A stretch of 64,000 nucleotides of DNA, from contig NC_092680.1 in NCBI RefSeq assembly GCF_964355755.1, forward strand, positions 16,653,001 through 16,717,000, read 5' to 3'. The position numbers were made by a program, and so were the translations under genes. This document shows positions 34,089-46,650 of this stretch, piece after piece. Numbering within the stretch: position 1 is the first letter of the stretch; each line of letters begins with the position of its first letter. A model generated the notes under the pieces. It searched no databases, was not told the DNA's origin, and saw nothing but the letters and a program-made list of their open reading frames with translations. Source of the DNA: Antedon mediterranea. Taxonomy: Eukaryota > Echinodermata > Crinoidea > Comatulida > Antedonidae.

Positions 34089-34740
34089 TATAATGATCGT
34101 GCTCTCTGACGGTCGCAATGTAACGAAAATGTTTGTAGAACTTTATCTTAAAGGATTTGAATAATAGGAATGTCAACCCTAACGATTTTCAGCCACTTAG
34201 AACGCAATTAATTATTTTATTATAGTTTATAACAACATTTTAACTGTCACTTCTACCCCAGCCCTTAGATGTTGTGAACTAATGCTGATTTATGTTGATA
34301 ACAAATGACACATAAAATGTTATGTTATGAAAAATGAGGATATTAAAAATGAGAAACCTCCGATAAAAAATATGTTTAGTGCGTGTGTAATTGTTAAAAA
34401 AATATTTAGTGTAGGTATCTGATATGACACTTAATGAATAGTGCTATTGATCGAATGAATAAGAAACTGATAAATGGGGATATCAAATTAATAGTTACAT
34501 CAAAGCAAAGCAAAGATTACATCTAGCATATTTGGTATTTTAAAAATAACAATATTTACAAAATGTAATTTACTGATGAAATTGTATATTCATTTAGTTT
34601 AAGTGTATACATAATGAATGATGTAAGTGGTTCTATGTACGTTGTATGTTTTATAGTAAATTAGATTTAAAAGTATAATAGCGCTTCGGCAACCACTGAA
34701 ACAAATAGACCATGAAAATAAGAACATTGGCATAGATGGT
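34089..34740. other. intergenic, nothing recognised
   Basis: AT-rich, no recognised feature. Confidence 0.4.
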
Positions 34741-37092
34741 ACACTTCTAATAGATGTGTGGTAGCTTCTCGTATCTTCTGCGACTACCACTTCTAATAGA
34801 TGTGTGATAGCTTGTCGCATCTTCTGCAACTACCACTTATATTGGATGTTTGGTAGCTTCTCGTATCTTCTGCGACTACCATTTATATTGGATGTGTGGT
34901 AGCTACTCGCATCTTCTGTGACTACCACTTCTATTGGATGTGTGGTAGCTTCTCGCATCTTCTGTGACTACCACTTCTATTGGATGTGTGGTAGCTACTC
35001 GTATCTTCTGTGACTACCACTTCTATTGGATGTGTGGTAGCTACTCGCATCTTCTGTGACTACCACTTCTATTGGATGTGTAGTAGCTACTCGCATCTTC
35101 TGTGACTACCACTTCTATTGGATGTGTGGTAGCTACTCGCATCTTCTGTGACTACCACTTCTATTGGATGTGTGGTAGCTTCTCGCATCTTCTGTGACTA
35201 CCATTTATATTGGATGTGTGGTAGCTACTCGTATCTTCTGTGACTACCACTTCTATTGGATGTGTGGTAGCTACTCGTATCTTCTGTGACTACCACTTCT
35301 ATTGGATGTGTAGTAGCTACTCGCATCTTCTGCGACTACCATTTATATTGGATGTGTGGTAGCTACTCGTATCTTCTGTGACTACCACTTCTATTGGATG
35401 TGTGGTAGCTACTCGTATCTTCTGTGACTACCACTTCTATTGGATGTGTGGTAGCTACTCGCATCTTCTGCGACTACCACTTCTATTGGATGTGTAGTAG
35501 CTACTCGTATCTTCTGTGACTACCACTTCTATTGGATGTGTAGTAGCTACTCGCATCTTCTGCGACTACCACTTCTATTGGATGTGTAGTACCTACTCGC
35601 ATCTTCTGCGACTACCACTTCTATTGGATGTGTAGTAGCTACTCGCATCTTCTGCGACTACCATTTATATTGGATGTGTGGTAGCTACTCGTATCTTCTG
35701 TGACTACCACTTCTATTGGATGTGTAGTAGCTACTCGCATCTTCTGTGACTACCACTTCTATTGGATGTGTGGTAGCTACTCGCATCTTCTGTCACTACC
35801 ACTTCTATTGGATGTGTAGTAGCTACTCGCATCTTCTGCGACTACCATTTATATTGGATGTGTGGTAGCTACTCGTATCTTCTGTGACTACCACTTCTAT
35901 TGGATGTGTGGTAGCTTCTCGCATCTTCTGCGACTACCACTTCTATTGGATGTGTGGTAGCTACTCGTATCTTCTGTGACTACCACTTCTATTGGATGTG
36001 TGGTAGCTACTCGCATCTTCTGTGACTACCACTTCTATTGGATGTGTAGTAGCTACTCGCATCTTCTGCGACTACCATTTATATTGGATGTGTGGTAGCT
36101 ACTCGTATCTTCTGTGACTACCACTTCTATTGGATGTGTGGTAGCTACTCGTATCTTCTGTGACTACCACTTCTATTGGATGTGTAGTAGCTACTCGCAT
36201 CTTCTGCGACTACCACTTCTATTGGATGTGTAGTAGCTACTCGTATCTTCTGTGACTACCACTTCTATTGGATGTGTAGTAGCTACTCCCATCTTCTGTG
36301 ACTACCACTTCTATTGGATGTGTGGTAGCTACTCGCATCTTCTGTGACTACCACTTCTATTGGATGTGTAGTAGCTACTCGCATCTTCTGCGACTACCAT
36401 TTATATTGGATGTGTGGTAGCTACTCGTATCTTCTGTGACTACCACTTCTATTGGATGTGTGGTAGCTACTCGTATCTTCTGTGACTACCACTTCTATTG
36501 GATGTGTGGTAGTTACTCGTATCTTCTGTGACTACCACTTCTATTGGATGTGTAGTAGCTACTCGCATCTTCTGTGACTACCACTTCTATTGGATGTGTA
36601 GTAGCTACTCGCATCTTCTGTGACTACCACTTCTATTGGATGTGTAGTAGCTACTCGTATCTTCTGTGACTACCACTTCTATTGGATGTGTAGTAGCTAC
36701 TCGCATCTTCTGTGACTACCACTTCTATTGGATGTGTGGTAGCTACTCGCATCTTCTGTGACTACCACTTCTATTGGATGTGTAGTAGCTACTCGCATCT
36801 TCTGTGACTACCACTTCTATTGGATGTGTAGTAGCTACTCGCATCTTCTGTGACTACCACTTCTATTGGATGTGTGGTAGCTACTCGCATCTTCTGTGAC
36901 TACCACTTCTATTGGATGTGTGGTAGCTTCTCGCATCTTCTGTGACTACCATTTATATTGGATGTGTGGTAGCTTCTCGCATCTTCTGCGACTACCACTT
37001 CTATTGGATGTGTAGTAGCTACTCGCATCTTCTGCGACTACCACTTCTATTGGATGTGTGGTAGCTACTCGCATCTTCTGTGACTACCACTT
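34741..37092 (+). repeat. 46-bp satellite array (about 51 units)
   Basis: The unit ACTTCTATTGGATGTGTGGT + AGCTACTCGCATCTTCTGTG + ACTACC is 46 bp, and about 2352 bp of it are present without interruption. Variation sits at a few sites (GTGG/GTAG, CGCAT/CGTAT, TGTGA/TGCGA, CTTCTATT/TTTATATT). The TTTATATT variant recurs at whole-unit spacings, including 322 bp (7 units) three times. Each unit contains GTGGTAG and CTACCAC, so a transcript or single strand can form a hairpin per unit. Confidence 0.97.
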
Positions 37093-37182
37093 GAAGAGGG
37101 AACTGAAAACAAAAAAATCATTGAGGCAGGTTACATTTAGGAATGGGTGACCTGTGAATTGAGATAAGAAGAAGATACGTTT

Positions 37183-37350
37183 GTACGTGTGAGGGTACGT
37201 GTGAGGGTACGTGTGAGGGTACGTGTGAGGGTACGTGTGAGGGTACGTGTGAGGGTACGTGTGAGGAAGTGTGAGGGTACGTGTGAGGGTACGTGTGAGG
37301 GTACGTGTGAGGAAGTGTGAGGGTACGTGTGGGTGAGGGTACGTGTGCGT
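37183..37350 (+). repeat. 12-bp tandem array GTACGTGTGAGG
   Basis: About 14 units of GTACGTGTGAGG, some shortened to GAAGTGTGAGG. Because 12 is a multiple of three, the minus strand keeps a TYPH-repeat ORF open (37084-37392). I regard this as a repeat artefact. Confidence 0.95.
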
Positions 37351-37749
37351 CGTAATGGAAACTATCAGCGCATGTTGATCATTACCATTCAAAATGGTAT
37401 CATATTATCTAGAAAGCGTACTAATCCTATAAAACTAATTCAAACCAGACGAGTCAATGATACGTATCGTAGGCGAATTGATTTTAATTCCGTCATACCC
37501 CATTTCTGTTTGTAGTACGGTACTCTATTAACAATACAACAATTGCTTCATATAATCTAACGTCCTCTCAGAGTTGTAATAGTTTTTTTTAGGTTACGAG
37601 TAGCGGAAATATAAGTTCTATAGGCCTATTGGATCGAGTGGAATCTTTATTCAGTAGTATCGGCACTTGTTATTCTGCTTCAACTTTGTATAAATATATA
37701 TATTTTTTATAGCATATTAACATATATATTTTCAATGTTACAAATATTA
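37351..37749. other. intergenic, nothing recognised
   Basis: AT-rich unique sequence after the 12-bp array; TAGGCCTA-type octamer near 37620. Confidence 0.35.
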
Positions 37750-38190
37750 TACAAACATTCATACATATTCAAAATTCTCTCTTATCCTATAACCATATAA
37801 TTTTCCCTTCAATTAAGTCTCTTTTAATTATTTTCTTATTAAATATTTGCTTTATATGTTCTTCTCTTCATTTGTAAAAATGTTGAGATGTAACCTGAAT
37901 TTAATTCATTTAAAAACATATTGTATATACTGATGTCCATTTCCATTTCCAACGTTCGTTTGTATAAACAGAATATTCCGAAAGTTCCCATTTATTATAA
38001 GAAAATTTTCATTTTTTAAGGAAGAAAATTAAGTCTACTGTATGTAAGTTAAAATTGGTAAAATTTAAATTCTTAATGCATCAAAATATTTTGTTCCAAA
38101 AGGCTACCGTTATCTTACATTTTTCACAATCTACATCTTTGTATAAATATAGAATTTTAAAACATCTACTGCCACTTTTCTAGGATATAA
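37750..38190 (-). pseudogene. possible highly decayed LINE C-terminus
   Basis: In minus-strand frames broken by stops and frameshifts I see a CEKCK...FWNKI-like segment (about 38080-38160) and a GIFCLYKR-like segment (about 37960-37990). Their order and spacing recall the C-terminus of the Tx1/L1-like LINE at 961-1707. Suggestive only. Confidence 0.3.
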
Positions 38191-38599
38191 TGTTGATATG
38201 TTATAATACTTAATACTTAATACTAATTTTTATTAGTTAGTTTATTGGTATAGTTTAATTTAAAAGTTAATATCTGTAAACATTGTAATTTTCAAGGTCA
38301 TTAATTTCAGCAAGGATGATTTCAATTCTGATAACATCAAATTGACGTTCTAAATTAATAAGCCACTCTATGTGAGTAATAGTAATGTTCTTTCAATAAA
38401 TCAACTCAAGTGAATAATTACCCCATGGTAATGTAAATGTCTCCGTAAATTACTACACTTACTTTAAAATGCAATATAGCACTATTATTCATTACTTCGA
38501 AAGAAAACAGTTAATAAAATACACGTACAAATACATTTTACTGATTCGTATCTGAATACCTATAAAGATAATAATATTATCGTCAGGCTTTGGGTATAC
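38191..38599. other. intergenic, nothing recognised
   Basis: AT-rich, no feature recognised. Confidence 0.35.
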
Positions 38600-38735
38600 A
38601 ATTCAAAATATCAATGAACAGAAGGTTCCGTGTTTGAATATCGCTTTTCTCATTCTCACACATGTCCGTATCGTAACCGCTTCAAAATCGTTTCATTTCT
38701 AGTAATATAACTGGGCGGTTTAACGTGCCTGTAAA
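38600..38735 (+). mobile_element. SINE-3 fragment
   Basis: A B-box-like AGGTTCCGTGTTTGAATATC is followed by TTCTCATTCTCACA and, further on, CTGGGCGGTTTA, in the same order as the SINE-3 copy at 59062. The tRNA head is degraded. Confidence 0.5.
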
Positions 38736-38944
38736 TTGATAGAATATATATTAAGATTATATCTAATCAATTGTTGGTATTTGATCGAATTTTATTTATT
38801 ATTTTTTTTAAGTTCAGATTATTATAGTGCGCGAGTCGTCAATTGATTCACTTTTAAGTTAAACTGGTGTGCAATGGATGCATTTTTGGCGTATTTTAAT
38901 GGAGGAGTTTTTTAAGAGTCTATAGTGTAGGCATAATAGTAGTC

Positions 38945-39087
38945 GTTTCTTAGTCGCATGCAAACGTGACTCTACAGCTCACTATGTCGGTCGGTTGGTC
39001 GGTCGGTTGGTTAGTTGGTCGGTCGGTGGGTAAACACTAACTTAAATTTGCGCACGCGACTACAGCCATGTATATCGCCTTGTTAGA
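38945..39087 (+). mobile_element. CGGT element, copy 3
   Basis: Left arm AGTCGCATGCAAACG, then GTCGGTCGGTTGGTCGGTCG and further units to about 39030, then TAAACACTAACT, GCGCACGCGACT, and GCCTTGTTA. The arm words AGTCGC(A/G)TGC and GCACGCGACT are inverse complements, framing the tetranucleotide tract. Confidence 0.8.
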
Positions 39088-40179
39088 AAAAAGGTGTAAA
39101 ATCATGTTTGTTGACATTCTTATTGGTATGACAGAGGTATCGACAGAAGAGGAATGATAATGTCAAGATGTTGCACGATTGACCTTTTTCTTGATGCATA
39201 TCATCATAAATTAAAAAAAAGTGAAAGAATTTTTAAATACGGTATGCCATTGGTATAACACGCTGTGCATGGAGATTCGAATAAGCCGTTAAAAAAGACA
39301 ATTTCCATTTCCATTCTATACAGCAGTATGAAATACGCCGAATGACACTTTCTTCAAACTATAAACATGTACGGTACTGAATAATTTACATGGAGCCATA
39401 TCATCAATATTCTGCTAACGACTGACTGGTTAATTGTCACATGGTTTATTGAGATTTTCTTAGGAAATTGTTTGATCTATCTGACATAGCTTGAAGGGGA
39501 AATATATAATCTTTATTAACAAAGATCGAGTTCAACTTCAAAAAAACAAAAAAAAATCAAAAGTTCAAAAGAAAATGTCTGCTCGATAGAGAGATTAATC
39601 ATGTATCATTGTTATGTCTTCTCTCTTTTTCCCTCTATATTTATAGCAGGTATTGTGCACATTATTTTAAAAGTATTATTGGAAAACAATTAACACACAT
39701 GTCTCATTGTGCTAATTATTTAACCTGTCATTTCTAAATGATAATGAAAAAAATTAGGCCTATACATAGAAAGTGATTGATGTGATTTTTTATATTTTTA
39801 CTCGCCAGAAATATTTAAAACACATGTGCCTTTGTTTCAATAATGATTGTAAGTATTAAATGGATGTAGAATTGTGCAGATGTAATTGAGAAGGCAAAAT
39901 TCAAAGAAATAATGGCTTTAAATTAAGCACATAGCCTACAACATTTCTGCAATTGGTTTCCCGAATGCATAAATAGTTTCTTATTTCTCTTAACTAAACA
40001 TTTCTCTCAAGGCCTAGAACCTTATCAAATTGATGAAAAAATAATTTGTCTTAATTTTTGGCATACAAACTGTATCGAAGAATAATTTCATAACCTAATG
40101 GTTTACTTTCCTCGTCAGTTTCACAGCTTACAAATGACATATCATGTTGGTTGTATCGACGTGCCGTTATTATTAATAA
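39088..40179. other. intergenic, nothing recognised
   Basis: AT-rich; nothing recognised between CGGT copies 3 and 4. Confidence 0.4.
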
Positions 40180-40305
40180 TGCCCTTTTTGGTCGTGTGTC
40201 GGTATGTCGTATGTCGGTCGGTTGGTCAGTCGGTCGGTCGGTAAACATTAACTCAAAATTTGAGCACGCGAGTGCAGCCATTTATATGGCCTTAAAGTTA
40301 GGCCA
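40180..40305 (+). mobile_element. CGGT element, copy 4
   Basis: GTCGGTATGTCGTATGTCGG is followed by further CGGT units to about 40242, then TAAACATTAACT, GAGCACGCGAGTGCAGCCA and GGCCTTA. Short ORFs on both strands across it are artefacts. Confidence 0.75.
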
Positions 40306-40902
40306 GATCAAACGGGAATGTCTATGCATTTCACCAGTTAGTTTAGTTAGTTTGATTTTATTCTTCTTTTTTTTTGCAATGTCAGTTCGCCTATATCAGT
40401 TACAGGTACGTCATAGGTAGACACGCATGTAGTGCACTCTCTGCCCAGTCTTCTCTCACTATTACTATTAGGGTGGTCTATCGATTGGGAGGCTGACGCA
40501 CTGACTAACAAGTTAACAACAAAAAGCGTCGACCTAACGCTAGGCTAAGTGTATAGTGTCAGGAGTCGCTTTACAATATCCCATAGTAGGATGTCAGAAG
40601 ACGCAATACTGTATGAAATACATTGTAGCTAGATATGATACTGGATTGATAGGTTTTTGGCTTTATTAAAATGTATAAATGTTCTTGAATTGAAATTTGA
40701 TTGAATTGTAATTATAGTCAGAATATTTGTGACAGTAGTAAGTCTGATTCATGACTTTGAGCTAGATTCTAAACTTCTAAAAGTCAAAGTATGCCATTTA
40801 TTCTTTTTATATACCAAAATACCATAAAACGCATTAATAAATTATACATGTTTTTAATTCGAACTAATGACTATTAAATGGTATTAATATTTTTTCTTTT
40901 TA
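40306..40902. other. intergenic, nothing recognised
   Basis: AT-rich unique sequence between CGGT copies 4 and 5. Confidence 0.35.
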
Positions 40903-40980
40903 GTCGCGTGCAACGTCGGTCGGTCGGTAAACACTAACTTGAGCACACGTACGACTGCAGCCATCTGTATGGCCTTGTTT
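40903..40980 (+). mobile_element. CGGT element, copy 5 (short tract)
   Basis: Compact copy: TTAGTCGCGTGCAACG, three CGGT units, AAACACTAACTTGAGCAC, GACTGCAGCCA, GGCCTTGTTT. It shows the minimal element clearly, about 75 bp. Confidence 0.8.
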
Positions 40981-42639
40981 CTCTCCCATAGACATTCTGA
41001 ACGGTTTTCCAATGTGTTTTTTTAGATTAATTTTACCTGAAATTTTGGTGGACTAAAGATGGACATTTTGTCTTAGTGAACTAACAGAAATTAAGTTGAA
41101 GTCTGATAAAAAGTACAATAAATAGGTGATATTAACCGCGCAGGTGTACAAACAACACAGGGTCGTATAAGGTCTGCGTGAAATATGACAGTTATGTACT
41201 GAGTATTAAATGGCTCCGAAGCAGGCGAGTAAAGTAGATATTGATGTATCATTTTGACGTACAACAGCTAGTATGTCGTTTTACTAATTGAATCTTATGA
41301 TGGAATTATAATTCCATTACAATCAGCACTACTAGTTCATTCTATGAAATGGCCGATGGGAGAGTAAACAAACCGTATAGTAATGATAAACACAACCACA
41401 TTGAGGCTGGAATACCTTTCAAAATAAAATAGCTGAAACATTTCATTGAGGACAAATTGTACATTTTTTATTAAATTTGTTAAATTTTAAATTTTAGTAT
41501 TGTTAAAAATATGGAACCTACAAAACGACTAGATAATAGCCTAACATTAAAGGAAAGCGCCCACTATTCACGTTTAAAAAAGAAATAGAAGGTTTTAAAA
41601 CAATATGTATTTTGCTTATAATATTTATTATTATTGATTTAAATTTATGAATTTAAAGAATAATATTTTTCAAACTTGATAATAATTGTCTAAATGTCAA
41701 ACAAAAGTCAGAAAATCTTCTTTGCATGGAACATAATAATTGAATTTTGGAATAGACTGTAATCGAATTAATCTACATGGAATGCAGGAGTTATAACACA
41801 TCGTTTACTTTACTCTTAAGACGAGTGTATCATTATTATTCCAAGTTAATGACCGGGAACTCTTCTGAAAACAAATTAATGTCGTTGTTGAATAAACACA
41901 CTTGAACAAGTAATAAAAACAACAAAAATGATTGAAATTTCAACAATGATAATTAGCTAGTAATACTGTAGTTAATATGTATTATGTGTTGCTGTTTCAT
42001 TTACAGGTGTGTGAAACTATGTACCGCAAAATGTCTGCCACATAATACCTACTGTATCATTTAAATCACGGACCCAAAAAAAACATCTGGTGATACAAAC
42101 TATTATAGCTTTGGACAAACATATTTTTCTTCTTAATCATGTACAACTGGATACCTATTTACACAGATGATGAGCGGTAATGGTATGCTGAAACCCGCGT
42201 TATCTTGTCCAACGTATTATTGTTATCCTTATATCATTGTTTTTAAATAACATTTTATTTGAAAAGAGTATATTATTTTTGTGTTCGTTTGCTTTGGTTT
42301 CATTAAAAAAAACTCTGGCGTTATTAGGCTATCAAGGTTATAATTATATTTTATATATAAAATGTAAAAAATCCCCTTTAAATATTAAAAGTCATCACAA
42401 ATTATTCATATTAGGTTATTACAACCTTGGTAATGGGCATCACTATTGATTTTTGTATTATTATTATTAATACAGAATTTATTTTAATCAAGTCAACCTC
42501 TTAGCCAGTTATCGTGTACTAACTATGGTGATTGAAGTGTTACAATTGAAGAATTGTAACAAATCTGTGGAGACTCACTCACCTTGATGTTAATCAACCA
42601 AACTGTAATCCGCTTTGACGGTAATAAACATTTACACCT
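40981..42639. other. intergenic, nothing recognised
   Basis: AT-rich; short ORF at 42237-42449 lacks any recognisable motif. Confidence 0.4.
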
Positions 42640-42900
42640 TTTGTTGTCTTTTATGGGCTCGTCCCACTTTTATTTTAGTTTGCAGTACAAATTATTTCAA
42701 TATATACAAGTTCACTATAATAAGGCATATAGATGTATATTCTCTTGTATTATTAAAATTAAAAACAAAGGTCATGTTCTCCATTTTTTTTTATCACATG
42801 CAAGTGACGCGTACATACTTATTTGTGATTATTGTTAAAACCTGTTTTATTTTAATGACATAGTATATTTAAAAGTGAATACAAAAAATGTACAATTATT
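42640..42900 (-). mobile_element. LINE 3' UTR-like remnant
   Basis: Minus-strand AAATAAAAGTGGGACGAGCC (near 42645-42670) resembles the 3' end of the Tx1/L1-like LINE at 1980-2000 and 5885-5900. The rest is non-coding and too diverged to define. Short plus-strand ORFs here are chance. Confidence 0.4.
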
Positions 42901-42971
42901 AAAAACATTTACTTATGACCTAATACAATATATATATATACAAACATGCTGAATATTGCGGATTTCATATT

Positions 42972-43260
42972 GGAGTGGAGCTGTGGCTTGTTGGTTATGA
43001 TGCTTGGCTACCAATCTAAGGGTCCTGGGTTCAAGTCCTGTCATATGTCAGGGTTTTTTTCTCATGACAATTTACAACTCCACTCCCAAAGACTTAATAA
43101 TAAGTCTTTGTTTATGTAGAGCATCTTGTGTATATGTTTGTCTTGTGAAATTTTAAATAGTTTATCCATCCTGTAATTGGCGGGTTACTCGCTGTTGGAT
43201 GAGTATGAAATAAAAAAAAAATAATAAAAAAAAAAATTAAAAAAAATAAAATAAAATAAG
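42972..43260 (+). mobile_element. SINE-1 copy with A-rich tail
   Basis: Plus-strand copy: A box GTGGCTTGTTGGTTATGATG, B box GGGTTCAAGTCCT, body GTATATGTTTGTCTTGTGAA, and a long A/T-rich tail at about 43207-43258. It abuts the 3' end of a minus-strand LINE fragment, so the two face each other tail to tail. Confidence 0.8.
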
Positions 43261-43263
43261 TTA

Positions 43264-44065
43264 TTAAAATTGTCTAAAAACATAATCAAGGGTTACATTT
43301 AAATTCACTTGAAATAAAAAAGGGCTACACAAGGGCTCTAAATAATATACAATATTGTTTAACTTTAAAGCTGCTTTCAACATATTCATATAAAATACTG
43401 GCATATTATTTAATTTAGTATGCGCTTCAGTATTTAATTTACTACAATTCGCAGTATATTCAACTGGATGCATATAGTAGTTCGGAATACATTTCCAAAT
43501 ACTTGGGTTAGGACTTAACAGTCTCTTAACCCAACTCAACTTCAGAGAGTCCACAAAGATATTAAAATTCACCATATTTATAGCACCTTTATCTACTGTG
43601 TTTATAAGAGTTTTTCTTTTAATTTTTTCCCTTTTTCCTCCCCACAAAATCTAAATAACAATGTATCAACTTTTGGAAAGATATAAGATGGTCCATCTAT
43701 TATACAAGCATTGTATATTAATTTGGAAATGGCAAGAAATTTTATTACTGTTACCTTGCCAAAAAACGTAAGGTTTCGTTTTTCCCATAGTTTTAGTGTA
43801 TTCTCTAATTTTAAAACTGTATCATCCAAATTTCTTTTAACACAAGTATGTTTATCATACCCTACGTAGATTCCAAGGAATTTCACTGGTTCTTTGGTCC
43901 ATTTGATATTAAATGGCGATGTTTGTTTGTTTTAATTTGCTCCAATCCAAATTCCTTTCGATTTACTTTATTTAACCTTAAACCTGATATTGAACAGAAC
44001 ATTTCAATTTCACACAGAAAATGGTTTAAACTAATTTCATCCTTTCATAACCATTTACACTTAGT
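43264..44065 (-). pseudogene. Tx1/L1-like LINE, RT C-terminus and thumb region, frameshifted
   Basis: Three successive minus-strand segments in different frames read as one L1-type protein. About 44040-43910 has an ISGLRLNK-type RT motif. 43910-43602 has KFLGIYVGYDK, ...LWEKRNLTFFGKVTVIK and LIYNACI. 43647-43264 has MWGGKREKIKRKTLI, then INMVNFNIFVDSLKLSWVKR and an NMPVFYMNML-type segment. The frame shifts lie near 43900-43920 and 43605-43645. This region lies upstream of the part preserved at 961-1707, so the two together cover most of the family's C-terminal half. Both frameshifts make it non-functional. Confidence 0.75.
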
Positions 44066-46597
44066 GTAAAGGAAACACTTAACCTTAAAGATAACATTTC
44101 CCGATGAAAAAAAACACGAAATTGTATTGTTGAATATGCTATTTTAATGTCGCATAGTATTAGTAGTTCACTTTGACAAAAAAAAACCTAAAACTGCAAT
44201 TTAACGCAACAAATAGTCAAATTGAAAGTCAATATGTTTTTTTTTATCTAACCGTTTATTTTATCGTTTTACAAATGAAAACATTTTTTTTTTTACGGAA
44301 TTGATCAATTTTTATTAAAACTGCGAAATGACACATTCAAAGTATTTTAATAATTTGTTTGTGTGTTTTTGGGGAGAAATACATCTATAGGCCTAACATT
44401 AAAAAATATCTCCGACCTAATTGAATAAAATAATATAAGTGACTCAAACGTACGGTAATGTTTAAGGGAATAACCCAACTCAGTGTAATGTATGACGGCC
44501 TGTTTTGGCAGATACTCTTCGTTGTTGGAATTCAATCGTATTTATTACGTTTGATGAAAACTAAATAATAATAATAATGGTATTCAACAACGTGAAATAT
44601 GATTAAAGTGATAGAAAATTTGATTGAAACATTTTAATAGACAGTGATTTGAGCCCAGTCGGTTAAAAAGTTGCAAAATCAATCTCATCCATTGAATATT
44701 CAGCCGACCGATTAAAGGGAGTGCTGTTGCTTAATTACGTCCAAAAAAATTTTTTTTTCCTAAAACAATCCCCAGAGGCGTGAAACTGATTTTTTTTTTA
44801 AACATTTCTTGAAGTCGATTTAAAGGCTGTTTTACATTGTTGTGGGAGAGTGATACTGTTTAATTTACTGGTTGTGATGTCTGTTGCTAAATTTTATCGT
44901 TTGGTTTTTGATTTGTTATTGAATTTAACTCCACGACATAGCAAGATAAATGTCAATATTATAGCATTTAGCTATTCTACTTATATAGCGTATAAGCACA
45001 GTGCGATATTTCTTTGATGTGGACCAAGACGACTAAACGTTTAAAAACACGAGTTTTGAGTATTTCCTCTGGCAACATAACGTCAGAGAAACACATCGGA
45101 AAGGTTAATAGTTTAATTAATCGGTAATGGAAATTACAATTGTATATTATCTGTACAATAAATCATTAAAAACGTTGTATTAGAAAGATTTTTTAAAGAA
45201 ACGGTGTTTCTAAATAAAGGTAAATAAGACATATTGGTTACAAAAAACTCTGCTCGACTTTTTTTTGACGTAACAGTTTTAATTATTGTTCTTTCTTGAT
45301 TAAATTATACTTTTTTAAATGATTTTCTCTTTAATATAAGAAATAATGATTTATCATCAATGATTTTTGTTTAACAATTAGTAGTAAACTAAGCAATAGT
45401 ACTGTACATTCCAGGATTAAGACCATAGTGACCCACATACCCCGATATTACAGTAAATAACATTTCTAATTGTCCAGCCGCCGACAAACGTACACAATAA
45501 TTAAACAAGTCATCATCATACATACCATTCACCAAAATATTTACCACGGAGGAAGGATTTTTGACAGCCATGGTTTATTGGAAAGGGATCACAGAATATT
45601 GTCTGCATACATCGCATAGATTCTCTTCTTCCAGACGTGGTTTGAGGTTGGCGCAAGCAAAGGGTAGAGTACAGTGTAATATACTGTAGTAGCCTATTTC
45701 CCTTTATCATCTTTTTTTTGTGAATGGGATTAGGCCTAGACTATATGTAGCATAGATTTACAATATATTATTATTACCAAATTATTATGATACAGTTTCC
45801 TAACGCTTCCATCCTCTTGAATATAACTGCCTAAACGCGCGGCACGAAAACGACTGTGTAGTATGACGGAAACTGTAATGATGCGAAATCGGGGATTTCC
45901 ATTAATATTTCTACTTAAAACAACAATTTGAATGTTTGAACTAGGATAATATGTTCTGATTAGACAACTTTCTTTGTGCTCGATTAATGTTTAGTTGTTC
46001 AGAAAACAAGTGATCAATTTTCTGTTCAATATAGGGAAGATGTTCTTAAATATAATAGGTATTTATAATTTTAAAAAAATATAGGCCATCATTGAGACAC
46101 CGTGAAACGGAAATTACTGAGTGAAAATAGGTGCTTTTACCAAAATGAAACAATAGATTGATTTGCTAAATAGGACAAAACAAATGACTTTTAATAGCAT
46201 TCAATGTACCTATAATAATGATATGTGCCTAATTTTGTTTACCAATACACGTGATCGAGGACGTACCGTCATTTCTTTGTATTTCTTTATCATCTGGCTT
46301 TTCAAAATGTTCCTTCACTTTTATTAAGGATGGCATGTATTTTCCTTTCACCTTTAGGTAACGATAATAATACCATTATATACATTCAATGATAAAGTTA
46401 TCAGATAGTTGTTCACTCTTGTTCTTCTTCTGTGTCTATCGTGAATTTTCCTTTTGATAACAAAGTTGTTTTGATTTGTATTGAAAGAACAAAAACATCA
46501 ATTGAATGATATACAGTATCATTGGGGCATATCGAATGAAATAACCCTGTTTACAGAAAATATTGCCTAAAAGCTAACATACCTATTCTTCACAAAA
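44066..46597. other. intergenic, nothing recognised
   Basis: About 2.5 kb of AT-rich DNA. A 60-codon minus-strand ORF with a good ACCATGG context (45389-45571) has no recognisable motif; I do not call it a gene. Confidence 0.45.
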
Positions 46598-46649
46598 TGA
46601 AAATGCAGTGTGCCAAAACAATTTAATGTTTCGGCACACTGCATTTTCA
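46598..46649. repeat. Near-perfect 23-bp-stem hairpin
   Basis: TGAAAATGCAGTGTGCC-A-AAACA (46598-46620) and its inverse (46627-46649) match at 22 of 23 positions around a 6-base loop. On the minus strand it starts right at a potential splice donor GTGAAA that follows the candidate exon at 46651-46780. It could be a tiny MITE or a miRNA-precursor-like stem. Confidence 0.75.
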
Positions 46650-46650
46650 C

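Noticed and set aside
34741-37092. Possible CRISPR-like array (regular 46-bp spacing with a partial palindrome)
   Set aside because: Every base of each unit is repeated, so there are no spacers; it is a satellite.
37084-37392. TYPH-repeat protein on the minus strand
   Set aside because: Product of the 12-bp tandem repeat; no start context or conserved flank.
45389-45571. 60-aa minus-strand ORF with ACCATGG start
   Set aside because: No recognisable motif, no splice partners and expected by chance in this much sequence.
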